From Fusibacter ferrireducens (GTDB taxonomy: Bacteria > Bacillota > Clostridia > Peptostreptococcales > Acidaminobacteraceae), in assembly GCF_015352425.1 (NCBI RefSeq), contig NZ_JADKNH010000019.1, positions 1-64,000 on the forward strand: a DNA stretch of 64,000 nt. The letters run 5' to 3'. Below, one piece after another: positions 46,384-54,372 of the stretch. Position numbers and translations under genes: made by a program. The number at the start of each line of letters is the position of its first letter. Positions within the stretch are counted from its first letter, which is position 1. The notes under the pieces are model-generated. The model was given only the letters and a program-made list of their open reading frames with translations, searched no databases and was not told where the DNA came from.

Positions 46384-46460
46384 ATTTTGTACGTATGTTG
46401 CAAGACTATGTGCAACGAGATTAAGATGGTGGTCAGACCATCTTTTTTTCGTACAAAAAT
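46384..46460 (+). other. Structured region at the IS right end
   Basis: ATTTTGTACG (46384-46393) pairs with CGTACAAAAT (46450-46459) and encloses two hairpins: GTTGCA/TGCAAC, and AGATGGT/ACCATCT followed by seven T (46424-46450), which can terminate + strand transcripts that would otherwise run into the transposase antisense. Confidence 0.6.
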
Positions 46461-46498
46461 CCTCCTATAATGTCTATTCGACACTGATAGGAGGATTT
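46452..46498 (-). terminator. Terminator of pepF
   Basis: 11-bp perfect stem AAATCCTCCTA/TAGGAGGATTT; on the minus strand it continues with TTTTTG. Confidence 0.85.
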
Positions 46499-46615
46499 CC
46501 TTTTTGATTATAATTTTTTTTCTGGAACTATCTATTTCCCGACAACCCCTTTGCATTGAATATCCCCTAGAATGAATCTTAAGAAGTTGATTATAAAAAT
46601 GGCTTATTGAAAAGA

Positions 46616-48658
46616 TCATTGAGCTGGTACCAAAATTTTTTGTCCAACTATGATCAAATCTTTGTCATTGAGTTGATTGAGTTTTAAGAGGACATCTATT
46701 GTCGTATGATACTGAGCCGCTATTTTCCAAAGCGCATCATTTGCCTTGACGGTATACGTAATCGTTTGAGGCGAAGCTATTTTCTTTTCAAGTGTGGCTT
46801 CGAATGTGTCTACAAGTTCTCCGAAGTATGTGAGCAAGTTGTCTACAGGTGCAGAAGCAGTCATATCAACACCAGCTTTTTTCAATATATCCACAGGATA
46901 ATCAGAGCCGCCAGCTGCGAGGAATGTCAAATATTTTTCAATTGCTTGTGGTTTGTTTTCAATGATATTATTCACAATTTCATTGGCCGCAGACATGCTT
47001 GTGGCATACTTGTAAACGTAAAAATTCATGTAGAAATGTGGAATGGTGCTCCAACCCGTTTTTGAGACATCATCTACAGTGTAGTCAGGACCGTAATATT
47101 TGTGCAACAGTTCTAACCAGAGATTGTTTAAATAATCAGCAGATAAGGCTTCACCAGACTCTACTTTTTCGTGGATGGTTTGTTCAAATTCAGCAAACAT
47201 AACCTGTGTGTAAACGGTGCCACGGATATTGTTGATTTGCATGTTGAGCAGGTAAAGTCTCTCATCATCAGATTTTGCATTTTTAATGAGATAGTCCATC
47301 AATAAAATTTCATTGGCAGTGGATGCCACTTCAGCTGTAAAGATAGGATAATCTGCATTGAGATAGTTTTGAGCACGGTCGGAGTAAACAGAGTTGATGG
47401 CATGTCCCATTTCATGCGCCAATGTGGAAACGGCATCTAAACTGTTATCATAATTGAGGAGAATATAAGGATGTGTGCTATAATTCCCCCAGTTGTATCC
47501 ACCAGTGTACTTATGATCATCTTCATAGACATCTAGCCAATTGCTTTTAATACCATCGTCAAATGTTTTGATATAATCGTCGCCTAGAGGAGCCAGTGCA
47601 GTCTCAATCGTTTTAACGGCATCGTCATAAGACATTTCAAAATCAAAATTGTCAACGAGTGGTACGTAGCAATCATAACTGTGAAGTTCATCAAGTCCCA
47701 TGGCTTTTTTCCTAACAGTATAATATTTGTGCAAATACGATAGGTTTTTGTTGACGGAATTCACAAGATTGTCATAAATAGATTTTGGAATGTATTCGGC
47801 ATCAAGTGATGCTTCTAGAGCTGAATTATAACCGCGAGCCTTGGATAAAAATATATTTTTTTTAACTTCGGCATTCATAGTTGCGGCAATAGTATTAATA
47901 ATAGCTTCATAAGAAGCATATTTTGCATGATAAGCTTTTTCGCGTAATGCGCGATCATTGGATTCAATGATATCGTAGTAAGTAGAACTGTTGAGCACCA
48001 GTTTCTGTCCTTCACTATCCAGAATTTCGGGTTTCACATAATCTGCCAGAGTGACTTTATCATATATGTCCTTTGGTGAACTGGTTGTTTCTGAAGCAAG
48101 GGCCAATATCTTTTCCTCATCTGAGGAGAGCACATGTGCTTTTGATTTAATCAATTTGTCAAGTGTCATATTGTAAGGTGCCATTTCAGGCAATGCCATG
48201 AAATCTTGAATAACGCTTTCATCGAGTTTGAGAATTTCAGGTATGGCGAACGCAGTTGCACTTTGATAGGCACCGTAGGTACTATCTGCCATACCAGCCA
48301 TTTCTGTAGCTTCAGAGCTATCTTGATTAAGATCCATAATGAGGTAAGGGTACATATAGACATTGGTTAAAATTGTTGAAGTTTCAATGTCGAGCTCAAA
48401 GTAGGCAATGATGTTTTCAGCAGTAGACAATTTACCTTCATAGGTTGCAAGCTTTGGAATATACTCGTCATTTAAAAGCTTGACATCTTTTTCGAAAGCA
48501 CTTCGATCTGAATAAAGGTCTGTTAAGTCCCATTTGTATGCATCGGAGACATCCTCTCTTGTAGGGATATCCAGTGCAAATGAGAAGCTTTGACTGAATA
48601 GAATCATTGTGATCAGTAAAAAGGATATTAAATATTTCGTATGTTTCATATGTTTCAT
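46616..48658 (-). CDS. pepF: Secreted oligoendopeptidase F with C-terminal LysM
   Basis: 680 residues. A signal peptide (about 1-28, cleavage near FSFALD) is followed by an M3B oligoendopeptidase F domain with the zinc motif LAHEMGHAIN near residue 417 and the downstream family Glu (TANE). A LysM domain (about 630-678, VKANDALWKIAAQYH) closes the protein. PepF enzymes are normally cytosolic and cleave 7-17-residue peptides; the signal peptide and LysM here indicate a wall-bound extracellular enzyme, which would feed an oligopeptide importer. AAAGGGGG precedes the first of two in-frame ATGs. Confidence 0.9.
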   Translation of the reverse strand: MKHMKHTKYLISFLLITMILFSQSFSFALDIPTREDVSDAYKWDLTDLYSDRSAFEKDVKLLNDEYIPKLATYEGKLSTAENIIAYFELDIETSTILTNVYMYPYLIMDLNQDSSEATEMAGMADSTYGAYQSATAFAIPEILKLDESVIQDFMALPEMAPYNMTLDKLIKSKAHVLSSDEEKILALASETTSSPKDIYDKVTLADYVKPEILDSEGQKLVLNSSTYYDIIESNDRALREKAYHAKYASYEAIINTIAATMNAEVKKNIFLSKARGYNSALEASLDAEYIPKSIYDNLVNSVNKNLSYLHKYYTVRKKAMGLDELHSYDCYVPLVDNFDFEMSYDDAVKTIETALAPLGDDYIKTFDDGIKSNWLDVYEDDHKYTGGYNWGNYSTHPYILLNYDNSLDAVSTLAHEMGHAINSVYSDRAQNYLNADYPIFTAEVASTANEILLMDYLIKNAKSDDERLYLLNMQINNIRGTVYTQVMFAEFEQTIHEKVESGEALSADYLNNLWLELLHKYYGPDYTVDDVSKTGWSTIPHFYMNFYVYKYATSMSAANEIVNNIIENKPQAIEKYLTFLAAGGSDYPVDILKKAGVDMTASAPVDNLLTYFGELVDTFEATLEKKIASPQTITYTVKANDALWKIAAQYHTTIDVLLKLNQLNDKDLIIVGQKILVPAQ

Positions 48659-48774
48659 ATAAATCCCCCTTTAAAATGAATTGTACATATAAAAAAATTT
48701 ATATACTAAATTTATCCTAACATTTTATGGCAAATAATTCAATAAATAATATTTTTATACTAATAAAAAAGTTG

Positions 48775-48803
48775 TTGAATAATGGAATACGCTTTGCTAA
48801 GAT
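48775..48803 (+). promoter_or_regulatory. Promoter of the O-antigen-ligase-like gene
   Basis: TTGAAT, 17-nt spacer, TAAGAT, about 30 bases before the gene, in the divergent gap with pepF. Confidence 0.65.
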
Positions 48804-48833
48804 AAGTTCAGTCACAAATAAGGAGTGAACAAT

Positions 48834-49997
48834 TTGAATCGCAGTTTATTATTGATCGTGGGGTCTCCCTTTACAGCTTGGTTACCTCTTTTTTTAGGTG
48901 CAAAGAAGAGCATAAATAGATCGACTAAAATCGTGCTGCATCCAGTTACTATCGGTGTAATCGGTTTATTTTTTTGTGCTGTTATTTCGTCAGTTTACAA
49001 TCGAGATGGGCTGTCATTTTTGGCAAGTTTTGTTTTTGTGCTCTATTTCTTTCTAATCCATTGGGTGCGTGATGAACTCTTGAGTTTTGAAAGGATACAT
49101 CGCCTGTTGAGAGCATTATGGGTTATATCTTTGATGCCAGCACTATGGGGTATTTTAGAAAAAATGATTTCAACACAAATTGAGATGACTTGGATGGTAA
49201 AACTGTTTTGGAATCCAACGTATTTCCCAACGGTTGAGAATTATAGAATCATGAGTACATTTGGCAATCCAAATGTCGCAGGTGATTGGTTCGGCATGAT
49301 GTCACTGCTCAGTTTTTATTTCCTAGAGCATTGTGATTATAACAAAAAGAGACTGATTATCTCAGGGAATATTCTTTTTTTATGTAATTTGATTTTGACG
49401 GGTTCAAAAGGTGCCATGACAGCATACATGCTGTCCACTTTTGTGTTTGCAATGCTCAAGCACAGTAAAAATACATGGCGATTTTTAATCTTTTTTTCAG
49501 GTCTTTCGGCACTGGGCATAATGATGTTTTTTAATCTCTTCGAAACATATAATTCACGCGATTTGATTTGGCAGGGCTGTATTGAGATTATAAAAAAATC
49601 TCCAATGTTTGGATGCGGCCTATTGGGCATTTATCCGAGAATTCACGAAGTTCATGGTCACAATTTATTAATTTCCATAAGTGCCAGTCTTGGTGTTTTG
49701 GGATTGTCAATAACGCTGTATTTATTAGCTTATATTGTGAGAACGCTTTGGCAACTCAATCGAAATAAAGTGAGAATGGCCCCAATTTTAACCAGCTTAC
49801 AAGTATTCTTATTGGCACACAGCACGGTGGATTTCACAATTTTGGCACCTCAAATTGGGATAATCTTTTTTGGCATATGTGGGCTGATAACGCATTTTGG
49901 AGCTGTATTTCTAAATCAAAAATACCCGAGTATCCATTTAAATTTAAAGAGGATAAGACGTGGTCTTATCCTCAAACCTAGAAGGAGTACCTATTAG
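48834..49997 (+). CDS. O-antigen ligase/polymerase-like membrane protein
   Basis: 387 residues from the TTG at 48834, nine bases after AAGGAG (a GTG at 48825 overlaps that site). About ten membrane segments with a long extracellular stretch in the middle; FGNPNVAGDWFGMMSLLSFY and LTGSKGAMTAYMLS fit the Wzy_C/O-antigen-ligase fold, and a late HEVHGHNLL supplies the conserved His. Such proteins transfer or polymerise lipid-linked glycans at the outer membrane face; in a Gram-positive the acceptor would be a wall polysaccharide or protein. No other glycan genes are near, so the role is open. Confidence 0.8.
   Translation: MNRSLLLIVGSPFTAWLPLFLGAKKSINRSTKIVLHPVTIGVIGLFFCAVISSVYNRDGLSFLASFVFVLYFFLIHWVRDELLSFERIHRLLRALWVISLMPALWGILEKMISTQIEMTWMVKLFWNPTYFPTVENYRIMSTFGNPNVAGDWFGMMSLLSFYFLEHCDYNKKRLIISGNILFLCNLILTGSKGAMTAYMLSTFVFAMLKHSKNTWRFLIFFSGLSALGIMMFFNLFETYNSRDLIWQGCIEIIKKSPMFGCGLLGIYPRIHEVHGHNLLISISASLGVLGLSITLYLLAYIVRTLWQLNRNKVRMAPILTSLQVFLLAHSTVDFTILAPQIGIIFFGICGLITHFGAVFLNQKYPSIHLNLKRIRRGLILKPRRSTY
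49949..49973 (-). terminator. Terminator of the desulfhydrase-like gene, inside the opposing CDS
   Basis: 11-bp perfect stem GAGGATAAGAC/GTCTTATCCTC with a 3-nt loop; on the minus strand it is followed by TTTAAATTTAAAT. It lies within the last codons of the + strand gene. Confidence 0.7.
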
Positions 49998-50977
49998 AAA
50001 TTAAATTGAGCACTAAAACTGTGAAGACCTGATAACCCGCCTGTATGGATGAAGAGAATATTCTGGGAATTATCAAAAGTGCCCTTTTCGATTTCATTAT
50101 AAAGGCCTCTAAAAGCTTTTCCAGTGTAGACGGGATCTAGGATAAGGCCTTCAAGAGAGGCAATTTTTTTTATGAATTCAAGTTCAAAGGGTTGTGTTAA
50201 TGCATAGCCAATGCCTTCGTAGCCACCAATGATTTGAATGTCTTCTGTGTTGAAAGTGGCTTCACAATTCATGATGGCAAGTGATGCCTTGACGATTTCA
50301 GTGATTTCAGATTTAAAGTAGTCAGGTGTTGAAGAAATGTTAAAGCCAACGATTTTTTTAGGGTAATTCTCTAAAAGGTTTCCAAGAAAGAGGCCACCAT
50401 AAGTACCACCGGAACCCACTGTAGTCACAATGGTATCAAATTGAATGGACAGATCTTCTTCCTGTGCTTTGATCTCTTGAAAGCAGTTGTAATAGCCAAA
50501 GTTGCCAATACCGTTAGATGCTCCTATGGGAATAATGTAGGCTTGGATGCCTTTTTGCGCATAATCTGTTTTAAGTTGTTCCATGTAGTTTAAATAGTCT
50601 CTATTGAATATTTCGGGTTCGAGGTATGAAATTTGTGCGCCCATAATTTCATTGAGCAAGAGATTACCCTGAGGATGCTCTTGTTTGGCACCTCTGAGAA
50701 CGAGGTGTGTTTTTAACCCCAAGTGGTTTGCAACTGCAGTTGTGGCTCTAGCGTGATTCGATTGAAGACCACCACATGTGATTACTGTTGTTGCACCTTG
50801 TTGAATGGCTTCATTCAGGGCATATTCAAGTTTTCGAATTTTATTGCCAGACCATTCGTTACCCGTATAGTCATCGCGTTTAATATAGACATTTTTATGG
50901 AGTAATTGAGAAATATGAGACAGTTTTTGGATGGGTGTTGGCATGTTCGCAATGGATAGTCGTGATGGAATTTTCAT
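49994..50977 (-). CDS. PLP-dependent D-cysteine desulfhydrase/ACC deaminase-like
   Basis: 327 residues. YIKRDDYTGNEWSGNKIRKLEYAL carries the PLP-binding Lys (NK), GGLQSNHARATTAVA the substrate/phosphate loop, and TTVGSGGTYGGL the Gly-rich PLP-phosphate loop: fold type II, ACC deaminase/DcyD family. Whether it deaminates 1-aminocyclopropane carboxylate or degrades D-cysteine cannot be decided, but D-cysteine desulfhydrase is the commoner activity in bacteria. Its stop overlaps the convergent gene's stop by four bases. Confidence 0.88.
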   Translation of the reverse strand: MKIPSRLSIANMPTPIQKLSHISQLLHKNVYIKRDDYTGNEWSGNKIRKLEYALNEAIQQGATTVITCGGLQSNHARATTAVANHLGLKTHLVLRGAKQEHPQGNLLLNEIMGAQISYLEPEIFNRDYLNYMEQLKTDYAQKGIQAYIIPIGASNGIGNFGYYNCFQEIKAQEEDLSIQFDTIVTTVGSGGTYGGLFLGNLLENYPKKIVGFNISSTPDYFKSEITEIVKASLAIMNCEATFNTEDIQIIGGYEGIGYALTQPFELEFIKKIASLEGLILDPVYTGKAFRGLYNEIEKGTFDNSQNILFIHTGGLSGLHSFSAQFNF

Positions 50978-51085
50978 AGAAACCTCCTGATAGTGTGACG
51001 CGAAAGCGTTTTCTTTATATTATTCCATAATAATTAGGAGACATCAAGATGGCTTTAAACAAGATGCCTTTAAAGATAAAAAATA

Positions 51086-51114
51086 TTGACACTCATGAAT
51101 TCATCTGGTAGAAT
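51086..51114 (+). promoter_or_regulatory. Promoter of the T-box/aspS leader
   Basis: TTGACA, 17-nt spacer, TAGAAT; transcription would begin near 51121, about 690 bases before the gene. Confidence 0.85.
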
Positions 51115-51120
51115 AAGTCC

Positions 51121-51345
51121 AATATAATTCGAATTAAAGCTATTGAAGGGAAGAGTAGTGGTTTTGGTGGAAAAAAGCGAGAGAGTGATGGTGTGAGACT
51201 CTCATGATGCCAGATTATGAAAGACATCCCGGAAGTGTCGTTCTGAATAGAGTAGGAGCGAACGGTTATCCTCCGTTATAGGGACCTGAGAATAAATAGG
51301 ATGGCACCGTGATACCTTCACTCCTTTAGGAGTGGAGGTTTTTTT
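51121..51345 (+). promoter_or_regulatory. T-box riboswitch with Asp (GAC) specifier
   Basis: Stem I: GGGA (near 51149) pairs with TCCC (51227-51230) around an AGTA/GAA S-turn pair; the 3' strand reads GAA-A-GAC-A, putting the specifier GAC (51223-51225), an Asp codon. Apical part: GCGAGAGAGTGATGGTGTGAG and the GGAAGT stretch. A short Stem III (AACGG/CCGTT, 51251-51266) precedes the T-box core AGGATGGCACCGTG (51298-51311), whose TGGC bulge would pair with a GCCA acceptor end, as expected for tRNA-Asp (discriminator G). The competing terminator CCTTCACTCC/GGAGTGGAGG plus T run is at 51315-51345. Controls the AspRS gene downstream. Confidence 0.82.
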
Positions 51346-51355
51346 ATTTAAACAA

Positions 51356-51620
51356 CAAGATTTGAGCCAAAAGCTGTGCTGAGGCATGTTCACCCTCAAA
51401 CAGCGTCAGCGAAAATCGTTTTGAGGCATCGAGCGATGAATCAAATGTTGTTGTACGCAAGATTTGAGCCAAAAGCTGTGCTGAGGCATGTTCACCCTCA
51501 AACAGCGTCAGCGAAAATCGTTTTGAGGCATCGAGCGATGAATCAAATGTTGTTGTATGCAAGATTTGAGCCAAAAGCTGTGCTGAGGCATGTTCACCCT
51601 CAAACAGCATCATGTTGTTT
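51356..51620 (+). repeat. 102-bp direct repeats with inverted termini (copies 1-3)
   Basis: Copies start (AAGATTTGAGCC) at 51357, 51459 and 51561, an exact 102-bp period. Copies 1 and 2 are nearly identical; copy 3 has an internal deletion. Each unit begins ACAACAAGATTTGA (or a variant) and ends TCAAATGTTGTTGT, inverted termini matching at 13 of 14 positions, as in a MITE or a structured repeat. The period is divisible by three, so long spurious ORFs run through it on both strands. Confidence 0.92.
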
Positions 51621-51633
51621 CCTATTTAAACCA

Positions 51634-51689
51634 AGGGTGGTACCGCGTAATTCGCCCCTTGAGCAGACGTGCTCAAGGGGCTTTTTTTT
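51634..51689 (+). promoter_or_regulatory. Second T-box discriminator without Stem I
   Basis: AGGGTGGTACCGCG (51634-51647) is a textbook T-box core, followed by the terminator GCCCCTTGAGCA/TGCTCAAGGGGC (51654-51681) and eight T. The TGGT bulge would pair with ACCA (discriminator A), unlike the TGGC of the first unit. No Stem I or specifier precedes it, only the 102-bp repeats. It looks like the surviving 3' half of a tandem T-box. Confidence 0.85.
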
Positions 51690-51697
51690 AAAACCAA

Positions 51698-51768
51698 CAA
51701 GATTTGAGCCAAAAGCGGCGTCAGCGAAAATCGTATTGAGGCATCGAAAGATGAATCAAATGTTGTTA
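51698..51768 (+). repeat. Fourth, internally deleted copy of the 102-bp repeat
   Basis: AAGATTTGAGCCAAAAGC at 51699, then a jump (about 30 bases missing) to GCGTCAGCGAAAATCG and the end TCAAATGTTGTT. The second T-box unit is thus bracketed by repeat copies. Confidence 0.9.
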
Positions 51769-51813
51769 CAACAGGAATTAGTGTTGAAAATAAATATATC
51801 GAGGAGGTAGATC

Positions 51814-53103
51814 ATGAGAATTTTGTCGTCAAATTTGAAAAATAACATAGGTGAAAGCGTTTTAGTTAAAGGTTGGGTACACCGCATTAGAATATTAAAA
51901 TCGGTCACTTTTATCATTTTACGAGATCGATCGGGATGTGTTCAATGTGTCTTTGAGGGTAAACCAGAGTGGACAAAAGGACTTAAAATTGAAACCGTAG
52001 TAGCGATTGAAGGTCTTGTATGCACTTCTAATAATCAATATCAGTCTGTTGAAATACAAGGTAAAACCTTGGAAATACAAAATGAAGTTGCTGAGGACTT
52101 GCCCATTCAAATAAATGGAGACCACTTGGAGGTCAATCTTGAAACAATTCTTAACAACAGAGTGCTCGCGTTAAGACATTTTCAAAATCAAGCTATCTTT
52201 AAGCTTCAAGCCCTGATTGTAGCTGCTTTTAGACAGTTTTTAGAGGCCAATGATTTCTTGGAGATGTTCACACCTAAAATTGTCAAAGAAGGTGCGGAAG
52301 GTGGTGCTGAAATCTTTAAACTAAATTATTTTGGTGAGACAGCCTATTTGGCACAGAGCCCTCAATTTTATAAGCAAATGATGGTTATTGCGGGATTTGA
52401 ACGTGTTTTTGAAGTCGGATCGGTGTACAGAGCAGAGCAACATAGCACCAATAGACATTTGAATGAATATGTAAGTATGGATTTTGAAATGGGGTTCATA
52501 GAGGATGAGTACGAAGTGATGGCAATGGAAGAAAAACTTCTTAAATTCATGTTCCAAACACTTGCTGAAAAGGGGAAGACTCAATTTGAAGCTCTGGGGA
52601 TTCAATGCCCTGTCGTTCCAGATATCATTCCTAAATTAAAAATGAAAGAAGCTATAGAAATCCTCAAAACCCATTATCAGAGACATGAGCTAGATGGCGA
52701 TTTGGACCCACAGGGGGAACGAGAAATTTCGGCCTATGTTAAAACAAAATATGGAAGTGAATTTGTTTTTATTACACATTATCCAAAACAAAAGCGCCCG
52801 ATGTATACAAAGTGTTATGATGAGAGTGACGAAACCCACAGTTTTGACTTATTATTCAGAGGACTGGAGATTACAACTGGAGGGCAACGCATTAATGAAA
52901 AAGATATTTTAATAGAGCGTATGGTGGCAAAGGGTTTAGATCCAACACTCTATTCAAGTTATTTAGAAGCTTTCAAATATGGTGCACCAGCACATGGTGG
53001 CTTGGCGATTGGACTCGAAAGATTAACGGCACAAATTATGGATTTGAGCAATGTTAGGTTAGCATCTCTTTTTCCAAGAGATCAGCAAAGACTGTTGCCT
53101 TGA
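51814..53103 (+). CDS. aspS: Archaeal-type (probably non-discriminating) aspartyl-tRNA synthetase
   Basis: 429 residues, far shorter than bacterial AspRS (about 590) because the GAD insertion is absent. N-terminal OB-fold anticodon domain (about 15-105, VKGWVHRIRILKSVTF); class II motifs in EGGAEIFKLNYFGETAYLAQSPQ, FEVGSVYRAEQHSTNRHLNEY (motif 2) and APAHGGLAIGLERL (motif 3). QSPQ distinguishes AspRS from AsnRS. Clostridial enzymes of this type often charge tRNA-Asn with Asp for amidation by GatCAB, but no gat genes follow here. GAGGAGG precedes the ATG. T-box control with an Asp codon agrees with the assignment. Confidence 0.87.
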   Translation: MRILSSNLKNNIGESVLVKGWVHRIRILKSVTFIILRDRSGCVQCVFEGKPEWTKGLKIETVVAIEGLVCTSNNQYQSVEIQGKTLEIQNEVAEDLPIQINGDHLEVNLETILNNRVLALRHFQNQAIFKLQALIVAAFRQFLEANDFLEMFTPKIVKEGAEGGAEIFKLNYFGETAYLAQSPQFYKQMMVIAGFERVFEVGSVYRAEQHSTNRHLNEYVSMDFEMGFIEDEYEVMAMEEKLLKFMFQTLAEKGKTQFEALGIQCPVVPDIIPKLKMKEAIEILKTHYQRHELDGDLDPQGEREISAYVKTKYGSEFVFITHYPKQKRPMYTKCYDESDETHSFDLLFRGLEITTGGQRINEKDILIERMVAKGLDPTLYSSYLEAFKYGAPAHGGLAIGLERLTAQIMDLSNVRLASLFPRDQQRLLP

Positions 53104-53208
53104 AATGTTTCTTGTGTAAAATCAATTTATCTGGTTAAATATAAAGTACAGATTGTTTTCATTTAACAAGAAGATGAAATGGGCATTGAAGCAAAATTGG
53201 AGGTTGCT

Positions 53209-54234
53209 ATGGGGATGGTGCGTGAGCAAGTCGTTATAATTGATGATGAGATGGAAATTTTAAATTCTATTCGAAGGATTCTTAAGAATGAACCCTATGA
53301 CACACACTATTTTTCAGATGCTTCAGAAGCGATGTCTTATGTTCAAGATCATAAAGTGGATGTTGTTTTGTCAGATCAAAGGATGCCAGAATTCACGGGC
53401 CTTGATATTATCTTGAGTGCCAGAAGCAAATCCAACACAGTTAGCGGTATTTTGATGTCTGGGTATACAGACTTTGATGCAGTTGTCGCCGCGGTGAACG
53501 ATGGTGAGATCATAAATTATCTTACCAAGCCTTTTGATATAGAACGCCTTAAACAGCTTATTGTTCAGGGGATTCAGATTAAAAAGGATAAGGATGAACT
53601 AAACGCCATCAAACAATATAAGCTTTTAGATCGAAATTCACTAGGACATGTAAACAAGCGTCTTGAAGACAATCAGCAAAAATCTATGGAAGTGATCATT
53701 GGGGCATTGAGTCAATTGATTAAGGCAAAGGATCCCGAATTATATGAGCACTCCAAGCGCGTTTCAAATGTGGCACTGTTTATAGGTGAACAATTAAGTC
53801 TTGACAATGAGACATGTATGTATATTAGGTTGGCAGCTCAGGTTCATGATTTAGGCAAAATTTCATTGAGAGATCAAATTGTCTATAAAAAGAGCAGCTT
53901 AAATGAAAATGAATATTTTGAAATGAAAAAACATCCTGTGGTGGGCGCTGAAATTTTACGACAGTTTCAAATCAATGAGTATCTGGTGCAAATTGTCGAA
54001 CAGCATCATGAAAGAGTGGATGGCACGGGATACCCCAAGGCGTTATCCGCAGAAGAGATCACCATTGGTGCTAAGATATTGGCAGTTGCTGATGCTTATG
54101 ATGCCATTACATCCGATAGAGTTTATAGGAAGGGGCTTTCTAAAGAAGAAGCACTCGAAATTATTACAAAAGCTAGCGGTAGCATATACGATAAAACGAT
54201 CGTGAAGGCCTTCATTTTGGGGTTGAATTCATAA
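53209..54234 (+). CDS. HD-GYP response regulator (c-di-GMP phosphodiesterase)
   Basis: 341 residues from the ATG at 53209 (TTGGAGG five bases upstream; an in-frame ATG at 53179 lacks a site). Receiver domain (about 1-120) with VIIDDEME, the phospho-acceptor in VDVVLSDQRMPEFTG and the Lys in YLTKPFD. HD-GYP domain (about 165-340) with VHDLGKIS, the HHERVDGTGYP motif and ADAYDAI. Intact HD-GYP proteins hydrolyse c-di-GMP to pGpG or GMP. The cognate kinase is not adjacent. Followed by a terminator. Confidence 0.92.
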   Translation: MGMVREQVVIIDDEMEILNSIRRILKNEPYDTHYFSDASEAMSYVQDHKVDVVLSDQRMPEFTGLDIILSARSKSNTVSGILMSGYTDFDAVVAAVNDGEIINYLTKPFDIERLKQLIVQGIQIKKDKDELNAIKQYKLLDRNSLGHVNKRLEDNQQKSMEVIIGALSQLIKAKDPELYEHSKRVSNVALFIGEQLSLDNETCMYIRLAAQVHDLGKISLRDQIVYKKSSLNENEYFEMKKHPVVGAEILRQFQINEYLVQIVEQHHERVDGTGYPKALSAEEITIGAKILAVADAYDAITSDRVYRKGLSKEEALEIITKASGSIYDKTIVKAFILGLNS

Positions 54235-54252
54235 TATAAGTATAGCCATAGC

Positions 54253-54282
54253 AAAAAAACTGTTCTGAGGGACGGTTTTTTT
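54253..54282 (+). terminator. Terminator of the HD-GYP gene
   Basis: 10-bp stem AAAAAACTGT/ACGGTTTTTT (one G-U) with an 8-nt loop and T run. Confidence 0.82.
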
Positions 54283-54309
54283 GTTTTCTATACGCACCTT
54301 TGCTATAAT
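54281..54309 (+). promoter_or_regulatory. Promoter of the WYL regulator
   Basis: TTGTTT, 17-nt spacer, TATAAT, about 65 bases upstream; its -35 box overlaps the preceding terminator's T run. Confidence 0.65.
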
Positions 54310-54372
54310 GATGCTGGATGGAGCTGTTATCTTCAGTTACGACCAGATTAAAGATAAAATGAGGGATCAAAA

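Larger units (their letters stand above)
44570..46460 (-). mobile_element. IS1182-type insertion sequence (ends approximate)
   Basis: The transposase gene fills almost the whole element. I could not find matching terminal inverted repeats or a target duplication by eye, so both ends are estimates: the left end lies between the rlmD terminator (44553) and 44641, the right end between 46375 and the pepF terminator at 46457-46498. Confidence 0.5.

Noticed and set aside
46341-46619. 92-aa ORF between the transposase and pepF on -
   Set aside because: It runs through two terminator hairpins and the start of the transposase, with no ribosome site and unlikely composition.
51344-51810. Long ORFs on both strands through the 102-bp repeats (144 aa on +, 89 aa on -)
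   Set aside because: They exist because the repeat length is a multiple of three; composition is repetitive, there are no ribosome sites, and the region is transcribed leader RNA with T-box and terminator elements.
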